In this document: positions 10,466 through 18,307 of the stretch, in pieces
Layout of the letters: every line of letters begins with the position of its first letter
Numbering within the stretch: position 1 is the stretch's first letter
Assembly: GCA_964584305.1 (NCBI GenBank)
Contig: CAZOZL010000007.1
Location: 1 to 64,000, forward strand
Direction of reading: 5' to 3'
DNA from: SB11 sp964584305
GTDB taxonomy: Bacteria > Bacteroidota > Bacteroidia > UBA8524
DNA length: 64,000 nt
Made by a program: the position numbers and the translations under genes
Notes under the pieces: model-generated
Seen by the model: only the letters and a program-made list of their open reading frames with translations
What the model was told of the DNA's origin: nothing
Database searches by the model: none

Positions 10466-11098
10466 CTACAAGGTTAGTCTTGGAATAGTGTTTAATGTTT
10501 TTTCTGAAAACTGAAATTTTATATCACCTGAATTGAACAAGCGGTTTGTGAAAATCAATTGGATACTTTCTTGGCTATTGTCTTTAGCCTCTTTTTTAGG
10601 TTTTTCAAAGCCTAAAAGGATGGTATTTTTTGGGGTGATATTGTATGTCCTTTCAAAATGATAGGATATGCAGGGTATAGTGTCTGCGCCTTGCACTAAC
10701 TTAAAGTCTTGTTGTGCATGGGATACAAAATAGTTGATGCGTGCTCCAAATTCTGCTTCGCTGGCTATGTTTTGTCTTAGTACAGATGTTGTGCCATCGG
10801 CTGATGTTATATCGAAGTTGAATTGGTAAAAATTTTTTATTTCCTCCGCTCGCTTGCTTATTGCTTGGATATTCTCTTGTTCTCCTTTATTTACTGCTTC
10901 CCGTAATGAGATATATTCTGCTGGTTTATAAAATACCGTATAGGCATATTCTCCAATTTCTTTTGCTTTTTTTAACTGGTTTTTAGGGTTCTCTATCCAT
11001 TGCACATATTCTCCTGCCGAAAGTTTTTTCGGAGTGGTATTACAAGCTGATGCAAAAGTTAGTATCAGTAATAGCAATATGTAAATAGTATTCTTCAC
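10466..11098 (-). CDS. Lipoprotein of unknown function, 210 aa
   Basis: The N-terminus has a signal peptide with a lipobox (TFASAC), so Cys19 is probably lipidated. The mature part begins NTTPKKLSAGEYVQWIENP and is charged and helical in its first half, then beta-rich, ending in IPRLTL. I know of no catalytic motif in it. It is packed between the Skp-like gene (9 nt upstream) and the 2101-aa giant (7 nt downstream), which argues for an accessory role in export or surface anchoring of the giant. That role is inferred from context only. Confidence 0.8.
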   Translation of the reverse strand: MKNTIYILLLLILTFASACNTTPKKLSAGEYVQWIENPKNQLKKAKEIGEYAYTVFYKPAEYISLREAVNKGEQENIQAISKRAEEIKNFYQFNFDITSADGTTSVLRQNIASEAEFGARINYFVSHAQQDFKLVQGADTIPCISYHFERTYNITPKNTILLGFEKPKKEAKDNSQESIQLIFTNRLFNSGDIKFQFSEKTLNTIPRLTL

Positions 11099-11107
11099 TT
11101 TTTTTAT

Positions 11108-11632
11108 TTATTTGCCTTGATATTTTTCATTAATGTATTGTATCATCTCCTCTGTTAAGTCTTCCGTTTCTGTAGAATACATTATTGTACCTGATCCTTC
11201 TGCACCAAATATGTAAGCATAGCCTTTTTCTTTACCGTATTGTTTTACATACTCATTTAATTGTGTCCAAATTTGCTCGCTGTACTGGCTCTCTAATTTA
11301 TCTACTACGGTTTCTATTTGCTTTTTTTGATACGCATAATGTTGTTGTGCCTGCTCAAAAGTTTCTTGTAGCTGCTTATCGTCTCTATTTTTACTTGCTT
11401 GAGTATAAATATTTTTTACTTGGAACTCCAAACTGTCTAAGTAGTTTTTTCTACTGGTTGCCGTTGTTTTAAATTGTGCATTTAACTTTTTGCTCAACTC
11501 AAACTCATTATACACTTTGCCTAATTGTACATAGCCTGTTCTCTTTTCTTTATGTATAAAAAAATAAGTGATTGCCAGTGAAATTATTACACTAACAATT
11601 GCTACAACTATATAGGAAACTGCTTTTTTCAT
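11108..11632 (-). CDS. Skp/OmpH-like chaperone with N-terminal membrane anchor, 174 aa
   Basis: Residues about 4-26 form one strongly hydrophobic segment (VSYIVVAIVSVIISLAITYF) with no clear cleavage site, so the protein is probably anchored in the inner membrane facing the periplasm. The rest follows the Skp/OmpH plan: a short strand (GYVQLGKVYNEF), a long coiled coil rich in Q, K and E (about residues 50-120), then YGKEKGYAYIFG, GSGTIMY and EEMIQYINEKY. Skp proteins hold unfolded outer-membrane proteins during transit. The frame is open upstream to 11704, but that extension overlaps the previous gene by 65 nt; the ATG at 11632 leaves a 7-nt gap and puts the anchor at the N-terminus. A private chaperone inside this operon suggests that its very large exported products need help crossing the periplasm. 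Confidence 0.85.
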   Translation of the reverse strand: MKKAVSYIVVAIVSVIISLAITYFFIHKEKRTGYVQLGKVYNEFELSKKLNAQFKTTATSRKNYLDSLEFQVKNIYTQASKNRDDKQLQETFEQAQQHYAYQKKQIETVVDKLESQYSEQIWTQLNEYVKQYGKEKGYAYIFGAEGSGTIMYSTETEDLTEEMIQYINEKYQGK

Positions 11633-11639
11633 TATTTTT

Positions 11640-12818
11640 TTAATAGCAATTGTTTGTTGTTTGGTTATTGGTAATTCGCAAATACCATTTTTCACCTTTG
11701 GCATTAGTTATTACCAAAAGATAGTGTTCGCCATTGATGAGGTTTGCTGCATTGGGGCAGGAATTAAGGGTATAGGTATTGTAGCCTTTTGTAACGCTTA
11801 GGTTTAGCTGGGCTGAGGTATTTACTATTTTGTTTTTACTATTGTAAATGGTGGCATTTAGTAAAGTTCCTTCTTCTACGTTGTATTCTTCGTAATAGGC
11901 AAAGTGTATGGTATTGTTTTGTACATGGCATACGGATAGGTCTTTTTTTTGTTTTACTAATACGGGAGCTCTTGGGGCAATTATTTCTTTCTCGCAAGGG
12001 GTAGAAAAAGTCCATATTTCACTGGCAATAACGGTTTGTCCGTTTATTATGCCTTTTACTTGCCAAGCATAGGTTTTACAAAGGTTAAATTTTCTTGCTG
12101 AAAAAGGATAGGTGAGTAATGTGTTCTCTAAACCTTGTTGGTAAAAGTATTGAGGATTAGCAGTTAAGGCAACATAAGGGGTTTGGTTTACTAAAACTTC
12201 TGCGATAGAAATAGTATAGGTAAGTTTATATTCTCGTGAGCTTTCAATTGAACCTACTGTGCGTGTAGCACTTGCAGGAAGCCACATAAAGTTTGGGTTT
12301 TCTTCTTTAATAGTATCCTTATCAAATACCGATACTAATTGAAGAAAAGAGGGCATTAGTACACTGTGGTTGCCTGAGTATTCTGCTAATTTGGTTGTTG
12401 TTCCAGCATTAGTTCCGTATAGTGTATAATCAAATTTATAATCGCCTGCTGGGAAGAGTCCACCTCTCTGTATGATACTATTAATTACAGTTGAACTTTT
12501 GTATGGATAACTAAATGGACTTATTTGAGATAACGAGGTTGAATTTATATTTAGTGAAGTAGCACTAATTATAAATTTTTTTGACTGGGCTTCTATTAAT
12601 AAACCTCTGTTTACATCAAACACTCGTAAACTTATACGGTAGTTATCATACTTGTTTTGATTGTCTATTGAAATAGAGATATTCCATAAATCTTCAAATC
12701 GAAAATCATTGGGGGGTGTTATTGAAAATATTGAGTTTTGGGCTTTACTACCAAAAGAGCAGCAAAAAACAAAAATTAAACAATACACTATTTTAAAATT
12801 CAACGCTTTTATCATCAT
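11640..12818 (-). CDS. Secreted beta-rich protein with Fn3-like modules, 392 aa
   Basis: A signal peptide ends near SFGSKAQ (residue 27). The body is all-beta in pattern. Two or three modules of about 100 residues can be made out, including one with YAWQVKGIINGQ and SEIWTFSTPCE, typical of fibronectin-III-like strands in Bacteroidota surface proteins. The C-terminal part (HYLLVITNAKGEKWYLRITN) is a beta hairpin resembling sorting or anchoring tails but not a clear type IX domain. It is second in the run, 79 nt after the 911-aa gene; that gap carries a copy of the TTCGNCGAA dyad. Function unknown. A scaffold or adhesive role on the outer membrane is inferred. Confidence 0.8.
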   Translation of the reverse strand: MMIKALNFKIVYCLIFVFCCSFGSKAQNSIFSITPPNDFRFEDLWNISISIDNQNKYDNYRISLRVFDVNRGLLIEAQSKKFIISATSLNINSTSLSQISPFSYPYKSSTVINSIIQRGGLFPAGDYKFDYTLYGTNAGTTTKLAEYSGNHSVLMPSFLQLVSVFDKDTIKEENPNFMWLPASATRTVGSIESSREYKLTYTISIAEVLVNQTPYVALTANPQYFYQQGLENTLLTYPFSARKFNLCKTYAWQVKGIINGQTVIASEIWTFSTPCEKEIIAPRAPVLVKQKKDLSVCHVQNNTIHFAYYEEYNVEEGTLLNATIYNSKNKIVNTSAQLNLSVTKGYNTYTLNSCPNAANLINGEHYLLVITNAKGEKWYLRITNNQTTNNCY

Positions 12819-12881
12819 AACTTAGCTGAACAATCGGTAACTACTTCAAATGTGTAGCTAAAAATTTTTATAAACAAGATA

Positions 12882-12894
12882 TTTTCGACGAACG
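12882..12894. promoter_or_regulatory. TTCGNCGAA dyad before the 392-aa gene
   Basis: Plus strand reads TTTTCGACGAACG. The core TTCG-A-CGAA is a dyad with one central base. The site lies 3 nt past the stop of the 911-aa gene and 63 nt before the ATG at 12818. The same 13 bases recur at 15686, and the 9-bp dyad core plus two flanking bases recurs at 29186. An operator for a dimeric regulator is the simplest reading. Confidence 0.5.
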
Positions 12895-12897
12895 ACA

Positions 12898-15633
12898 TTA
12901 CCATTTTTTTATCATACTGAAAATCAACAGGTTCTCAATATACGATGGGTCGTTATCTACAATAATATTTGATATATAGTTGGTATTTTGGTAACGTATT
13001 TTTAATAATAGGTTTTCAAGAATGGGGTAATTAATATCATAGAAGTAAGATTTTCTATTACCCAAGTTATTATCTGTTATAGTAAAGCCTACTTGCTGAT
13101 TTAGCTTTCGTTTGTGGATATATCCCATTGATAATGTTCCTACATATCCCCTAATTGGTGTATTTGATAGCTGCTCTATCCTATTAAGATTAATACTGGT
13201 ATTAAATTTTTGTTTGTACGATAAAAAGTAATTGGCAGTATAAGTATTTGATATAAAATTATTATAGCCTATTCTGCTTCTAACATCTTGTTGGGTAAAC
13301 AGTGCTGACCATTGGTGGTAATAACTGCCTTTCCTAAGACCATAAGTAGATGTTGCTGTAAGTAAATTGGTGTTAAAATAATTACTTTGAGTTTGCTGTA
13401 CCATAGGCATATACAATACTCTAAGAGTGGGCCAATTAGGCACTCTGATGGATATATCACCCCCAAAATTTTCATTTTTGGTAGTAAACATTTTGATGTT
13501 ACTTAAATTATCAGTGGTCAACCTATAAAATGCTGATACGACGGCTCGCCCTTTCCAAAGCCTTTGTGTAATTTTTGCATCATTCATAAATATATCTGTA
13601 AGAATAAATGGAGTACCGAAAGAGACGTAGGTAGGGGCTACTTTTTTACTAACTAATGATAATGTTGTAGTGTTTTTATTAAGTTGTTGTTTAATAGATA
13701 CTTTATAGCCGTATCCTACCCTTATACCACTACTACTTTTTTGATTAATAATATTAGCTATCCAGTTGCCCGTAGTTTCTCGGTTAACAGTATTTTCTGT
13801 TAATAGATTTAGTGTTTGCTTATCTGTTATTTGTGAGCCAGCAATTTCTCCTTGCAGTATCGTTTTCCCTTTAAACAGTGTTGTTCTAAATTGTGTAGAA
13901 AGCACTTTGTTGTTTCCTGTATTAGCATAAAAAAGCGTGGTACTATCGTCTCTAATAAGAGTATTGTTTCCCAAGTCTTTTGCATCAATAAATTGTAGGC
14001 TAATAAAGTTGCCGCTTTGTTTTCCTACTCCTACCCAAGCACTTAGCAGGTTTCTTTCAAAGGGTGTGGGCGAGTTATTCTCATTAGTTAGTCCAGAGGT
14101 ACGTTGCAATTTTCCATAAGCCCCGCCAAAAAAAATATTTTTGAATTGTAGTTCTGCGCCTCCCCCTCTTATGGGAACACCGTTAAGCGTGAGTTCACTG
14201 GTAAAAGGGGCAAAAAAGCCAAAGTTGATACTTTTAAAGGATTTTAAAAATTTGAGTTTATCTTTTAATTTTGAAGGGTCTCTTAGTGATTTTTTTGCAC
14301 TGTCCTTAATATTTGCAGGGGTAAAATCACCTCTCTGTTTTCTAATACTATCTAATTTGCTTTGGTACTCATAGGCATGGTATAGGTTGGCATAGTTCTC
14401 TTTTAATACTTCGTATTCTTCTTTCCTTTTTTTATTAGCAAAAAGTCTATCCCGTTGTTGTTTCAATATTTCTCTTCTTGATTTTGAGAGTGGGGTATTG
14501 CTTAATAAGCTGTCTGCATTTTTTAGTCTTGCTTCGTCTTGTTCTGAAAAAGGATTCCGAGTGGTGTTGAGTTGCGTTTCTAACCGAGTTAATGAGTCTT
14601 TTAGCATTTCAGTGTCGAAGGGTTTTTCATATATACTGATTACTTTAGCTAACGTTTTTTGTTTTTGTAGTAAGTTTAAGTAGGCTTCCTTCTTTGCTTC
14701 AATAGGGGCTAAATTATCTCTTTGTTGTTGTAGTGTTTTTATTCTCTCTGTATTAAGGTATGGGGATGAGTCTTGCAGTAACTTGTTTAAACTATCTAAG
14801 CTGTTTATTTTAGCTAATTCGCTTTTTATATATGGATTGGAAAGTATTTTATTCAGCTTGCTTAATTCTTCTGCTTTCTTTTTGTAGTTACCCAGTTCCG
14901 TGTTTTCTAACAGGTAATCGGCACCTAAGTTTTTCAGGTACTTCTGCTCCATATTTTGTTTAAACCTATTAGCATCAAAATAGAGGTTAAACATATTCAT
15001 ATTTTGAAAGTTCTTGTCTGAAGCGGTGGAGTAATTCATTCTTGCGCCTATAGGCACTCCAAATACCTCTAATTGTGGATTAAGGATTACATTAGTATAG
15101 CTTGCAGGGAGGTTTTGAAAACTTCCCTGCCTGTTAGAATAATTACCAGATACTTCCGCATAACCTGTAAAACGAATAGGAAGTGGTTTTTTATTTGGTT
15201 TGTTTTCTCTTTCCTTATTTAAGAGTATGGTAACGCAGTGATTACCCAATTCCACATTATCAAAAGCGTTAATAAAACTGAAACATAGCTGAACTTCGCC
15301 TTGTGTAAGAATTCTGCTATTACGCAACTCATCTGATAGTATGTTTTCGCTTATTTTGCTAAGTTCTGATGTATTTATAGAGGTAATGCCTTGTTGTAAT
15401 TGTATTTGCTGATATGTGATAACGGCTAATTGGTTTTGAGACTGTGAAAGGATAATTTGTAGTTTCCCCGTTAGCACATTGTTTTGGTTGTTATTTAACT
15501 GTATAAAAAAGGAGTTATCAATAGCTATTGTACCTTGAGGTAATTGCGAAGGTGTAATGATAACTTGCCCTTTGATAGAGAAAGAGAGTAAAAACAATAA
15601 AAAAGAATAAATAAGTTTGCGACTGAAAAACAT
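12898..15633 (-). CDS. Predicted outer-membrane beta-barrel protein with coiled-coil insert, 911 aa
   Basis: First gene of the run. A signal peptide (about residues 1-22, ending IKGQ) is followed by a beta-rich region to about residue 215, then a long charged coiled coil (about residues 220-460, many E/K/L/Q heptads). A region of alternating strands follows, rich in aromatic residues (INFGFFAPF, ELQFKNIFFGGAYG, LLSAWVGVGKQSGN), ending FSMIKKW, an aromatic final residue as in outer-membrane barrels. I infer a barrel with a periplasmic or plug-like coil. It is far longer than simple porins. Leading an operon of exported giants, it could be the pore or surface anchor for them, but no known secretion-barrel signature was recognised. 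The TTCGNCGAA dyad lies 53 nt before its ATG. Confidence 0.8.
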   Translation of the reverse strand: MFFSRKLIYSFLLFLLSFSIKGQVIITPSQLPQGTIAIDNSFFIQLNNNQNNVLTGKLQIILSQSQNQLAVITYQQIQLQQGITSINTSELSKISENILSDELRNSRILTQGEVQLCFSFINAFDNVELGNHCVTILLNKERENKPNKKPLPIRFTGYAEVSGNYSNRQGSFQNLPASYTNVILNPQLEVFGVPIGARMNYSTASDKNFQNMNMFNLYFDANRFKQNMEQKYLKNLGADYLLENTELGNYKKKAEELSKLNKILSNPYIKSELAKINSLDSLNKLLQDSSPYLNTERIKTLQQQRDNLAPIEAKKEAYLNLLQKQKTLAKVISIYEKPFDTEMLKDSLTRLETQLNTTRNPFSEQDEARLKNADSLLSNTPLSKSRREILKQQRDRLFANKKRKEEYEVLKENYANLYHAYEYQSKLDSIRKQRGDFTPANIKDSAKKSLRDPSKLKDKLKFLKSFKSINFGFFAPFTSELTLNGVPIRGGGAELQFKNIFFGGAYGKLQRTSGLTNENNSPTPFERNLLSAWVGVGKQSGNFISLQFIDAKDLGNNTLIRDDSTTLFYANTGNNKVLSTQFRTTLFKGKTILQGEIAGSQITDKQTLNLLTENTVNRETTGNWIANIINQKSSSGIRVGYGYKVSIKQQLNKNTTTLSLVSKKVAPTYVSFGTPFILTDIFMNDAKITQRLWKGRAVVSAFYRLTTDNLSNIKMFTTKNENFGGDISIRVPNWPTLRVLYMPMVQQTQSNYFNTNLLTATSTYGLRKGSYYHQWSALFTQQDVRSRIGYNNFISNTYTANYFLSYKQKFNTSINLNRIEQLSNTPIRGYVGTLSMGYIHKRKLNQQVGFTITDNNLGNRKSYFYDINYPILENLLLKIRYQNTNYISNIIVDNDPSYIENLLIFSMIKKW

Positions 15634-15685
15634 ATTTGGTCTAAATATATGCGATTCCTGTTTAATTAATAATAAATTCTTCAGA

Positions 15686-15698
15686 TTTTCGACGAACG
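15686..15698. promoter_or_regulatory. TTCGNCGAA dyad before the giant-protein operon
   Basis: Identical over 13 bases to the site at 12882 and in the same orientation relative to the gene it precedes. It lies 53 nt upstream of the ATG at 15633. Closer to the start, the minus strand has TATATTTA, one mismatch from the Bacteroidota -7 box TAnnTTTG, about 10 nt before the ATG. Confidence 0.5.
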
Positions 15699-15877
15699 GA
15701 GCAGGTTTTTAAGAAAATGTTGAAGAAATTAGGCTAAGGTATTACTTTAGTGTAAATAGCTAATTACATAGTGAAGGCTATTGCTACTTAAACAACAAAG
15801 TGTATAAGTAATGGGTCATGTTAAAAATTACTCTTAAAAATATTAACGGTTGCTCTTCGAAAAAGATTCAATACGTA

Positions 15878-16672
15878 TTAAACTGCAATAGGGGCTTTAA
15901 TGGAAGGGTGTGGGGTATAATTTTCCAACGTAAAATCTTCAAACTTAAAATCGAATATAGATTTTACCTCAGTGTTTAGTTTCATAGTAGGGAAGGGGTA
16001 AACTTCTCTGCTTAGTTGTGTTTCTACCTGCTCAAAATGGTTACTATAAATATGTGCATCGCCAAATGTGTGGACAAAATCGCCTAATTCAAAGCCACAT
16101 TCATGTGCTATCATCATAGTGAGCAAGGCATAGCTGGCAATATTGAAGGGAACGCCCAAAAATATATCGGCACTGCGCTGGTATAGCTGGCAGCTAAGTT
16201 TATTATCAGCCACATAAAACTGAAACATAGTGTGGCAAGGCATAAGTGCCATATTAGGCAAATCTGCCACATTCCAAGCACTAATAATCATGCGGCGGCT
16301 ATCAGGGCTTTTTTTCAACATATCAAGCACCTGCTTCATTTGGTCTATTGATTGCCCGTTGGGTACTGCCCAGTTGCGCCATTGTTGCCCATATACAGGT
16401 CCTAAATTGCCGTTTTCATCCGCCCACTCATCCCAAATTTTCACCCCATTATCTTTAAGGTATTTTATATTGGTATCCCCCTTCAAAAACCATAATAGTT
16501 CATGAATGATAGATTTTAAATGCACTTTTTTAGTGGTAATTAGCGGGAAACCTTCTTGTAGGTTAAATCGCATTTGGTAGCCGAAAACACTGCGAGTACC
16601 TGTACCCGTACGGTCGGTTTTGGTAACTCCATTTTGGTGCACATAGCGTAGAAAGGTTTCGTATTGGTTCAT
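15878..16672 (-). CDS. thyA: Thymidylate synthase
   Basis: Converts dUMP to dTMP using methylene-tetrahydrofolate, in the cytoplasm. The protein is 264 aa, the same length as the E. coli enzyme, and collinear throughout: folate/phosphate-binding start (TDRTGTGTRSVFG), WDEWADENGNLGPVYG, the catalytic cysteine in MPCHTMFQFYV, the phosphate-binding RSADIFLGVPFNIASYA, and the C-terminal IKAPIAV ending in the family's hydrophobic valine. The ATG at 16672 is the natural start. It stands alone on the minus strand, diverging from the permease gene at 16796; dihydrofolate reductase is not adjacent. Confidence 0.98.
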   Translation of the reverse strand: MNQYETFLRYVHQNGVTKTDRTGTGTRSVFGYQMRFNLQEGFPLITTKKVHLKSIIHELLWFLKGDTNIKYLKDNGVKIWDEWADENGNLGPVYGQQWRNWAVPNGQSIDQMKQVLDMLKKSPDSRRMIISAWNVADLPNMALMPCHTMFQFYVADNKLSCQLYQRSADIFLGVPFNIASYALLTMMIAHECGFELGDFVHTFGDAHIYSNHFEQVETQLSREVYPFPTMKLNTEVKSIFDFKFEDFTLENYTPHPSIKAPIAV

Positions 16673-16795
16673 ATTTATAGCTAATAAATAACACTACAAA
16701 AATTAGCTTTAGTAATAGCATTGCCAAAGTGTATTATCAACAGAAGGTGAATAGATAAAAATCTTGCTCGTTTTGATTTAATCTTTAGTTTAGCT

Positions 16796-18022
16796 TTGCT
16801 GGCGTTGAATTTTAGTTATTACATAGGGCAAAGACTCACATTTAAGGGAAAAAAAACCTTCTCGCGTTTAATCATCAGGATAGGTATTGCGGGCATAGCA
16901 CTAAGCATTGCTGTAATGATTGGGGCTGTTGCTATACTCACAGGTTTCCAAAAAGAGATAACCAATAAAGTAATAGGTTTTGGCAGCCATATACAGGTGC
17001 GTGCCTTAGATATGAACGAAACATATGAAGCGCACCCCATAAACAGATACGGCAATTATTTTGATGAACTAAAAAAACTACCTGTAATAAAACAAATGCA
17101 GGTGTATGCCCAAAAAGCAGCCATTATAAAAACCGATGATAATGTAGAGGGGATAGTGCTAAAAGGAGTGGATAGTAGTTATGATTGGAGTTTTTTGCAA
17201 AAATGTTTAATCAATGGCAAATTGCCCCGCCTTGATGGTGAATTTGCCAGTAAAGAAATCTTACTATCAAAAACCATTGCTAATAAACTTCAACTAAAAG
17301 TGGGCGATAAGGTGCGTTTATATTTTATACAAGAACCTGTGCGGGCAAGGGCATTAACTATTTCGGGTGTTTTTGAGACAGGGCTTGAAGATTATGATAA
17401 CTCGTTTGCTTTGGTAGATATACGGCATATACAAAAACTTAATGGCTGGAGCGATAGCTTGGTGCATGGGCATGAGATAACCCTAAAAAGTTTTGATAAC
17501 CTGCAAAATATTGCTGACGATATTAATGCTGAACTCCCCCCACAATTGTACGCATATAGTGCAGTGAAAATGAAACCACAAATTTTTGATTGGCTAAACT
17601 TGCTGGATATTAATGTGATAATTATAATAGTATTAATGATTTTGGTTGCCAGTATCAATATGGTTACTGCATTATTAGTACTAATAATTGAGCGTACTAA
17701 TATGATAGGAATACTAAAGGCTTTGGGTAGTAGCAATGCGGGTATTCAAAAAATATTTTTATACAAAGCGGCGTACCTAATTGTGCAGGGATTGGGCATA
17801 GGCAATATCTTAGGCATTGGGTTTTGTTTATATCAGGCTGAAACAAAGTTTATAACCCTTAATGCTGAATCGTATTATTTAAGTTTTGTACCCATAAATA
17901 TTGATTGGACAGCTATTGCAATTATTAATATTGGGGCATTTGTAATATGCTTGTTGGCTATGATACTGCCCAGCCTAATGGTTTCACGTATTAGCCCAGT
18001 AAAAGCTATCCGTTTTGATTAA
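16796..18022 (+). CDS. ABC transporter permease, LolC/LolE-FtsX type, 408 aa
   Basis: Inner-membrane permease of the lipoprotein-release/MacB superfamily. It has one N-terminal membrane helix (about residues 28-50), a large periplasmic domain (about 55-265), and three C-terminal helices (about 270-405) with the FtsX-type ILKALGSSNAGIQKIF cytoplasmic loop and a closing PVKAIRFD. LolC/E proteins extract lipoproteins from the inner membrane. The partner ATPase is not next to it, as is usual in Bacteroidota. No ATG is available: the frame offers TTG at 16796 and TTG at 16805. The second gives MNFSYYIGQRL, which matches homologues better. TAGCTTTG at 16791-16798 fits the -7 consensus, which would place transcription initiation almost at the start codon; a downstream start or a leaderless message is possible. 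Confidence 0.88.
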   Translation: MLALNFSYYIGQRLTFKGKKTFSRLIIRIGIAGIALSIAVMIGAVAILTGFQKEITNKVIGFGSHIQVRALDMNETYEAHPINRYGNYFDELKKLPVIKQMQVYAQKAAIIKTDDNVEGIVLKGVDSSYDWSFLQKCLINGKLPRLDGEFASKEILLSKTIANKLQLKVGDKVRLYFIQEPVRARALTISGVFETGLEDYDNSFALVDIRHIQKLNGWSDSLVHGHEITLKSFDNLQNIADDINAELPPQLYAYSAVKMKPQIFDWLNLLDINVIIIIVLMILVASINMVTALLVLIIERTNMIGILKALGSSNAGIQKIFLYKAAYLIVQGLGIGNILGIGFCLYQAETKFITLNAESYYLSFVPINIDWTAIAIINIGAFVICLLAMILPSLMVSRISPVKAIRFD

Positions 18023-18042
18023 AGATGTAAATGTGATTGTTT

Positions 18043-18219
18043 TTATTTCTGTTGCCTATTTTTTTGTAATGCACTTTTGTTAGGTTCTTTAACATTGGTA
18101 TAATTGTACGGGCAATGCCTGCAAGCATTGCCACAGCAGTACCCTCTTTTTTTATGATAGTGTGTTGTAAATACCATCAAACCGTTTTCAAAATAAAAAT
18201 CTTCACCTTCTTTATCCAT
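18043..18219 (-). CDS. Small cysteine-rich DUF5522-like protein, 58 aa
   Basis: An ATG at 18219 opens a 58-codon frame ending in TAA at 18043. The product contains DFYFENGLMVFTTHYH followed by GYCCGNACRHCPYNY. The four cysteines in CC-x3-C-x2-C and the block around them match the short DUF5522 proteins found widely in Bacteroidota. The cysteine pattern suggests metal binding, but the function is unknown. It lies on the strand opposite its neighbours, 20 nt past the stop of the permease gene and facing it. The inverted repeat GGCAATGC/GCATTGCC at 18111-18132 falls inside this coding sequence and is explained by the CGNACRHC codons. Confidence 0.85.
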   Translation of the reverse strand: MDKEGEDFYFENGLMVFTTHYHKKRGYCCGNACRHCPYNYTNVKEPNKSALQKNRQQK

Positions 18220-18307
18220 TATCTATTTTTGTTTCAACTTTTACACACACTTTGTCGTTTATACATTGCGTAACACAAAATTTGTTTAGTTTGCGCCGCA
18301 CTTTGCC

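Noticed and set aside
11633..11704. N-terminal extension of the Skp-like protein
   Set aside because: It overlaps the upstream gene by 65 nt and would bury the membrane anchor 25 residues in.
18111..18132. GGCAATGC/GCATTGCC hairpin as a terminator or repeat
   Set aside because: It lies inside the DUF5522 coding sequence and is followed by no T run in either direction.
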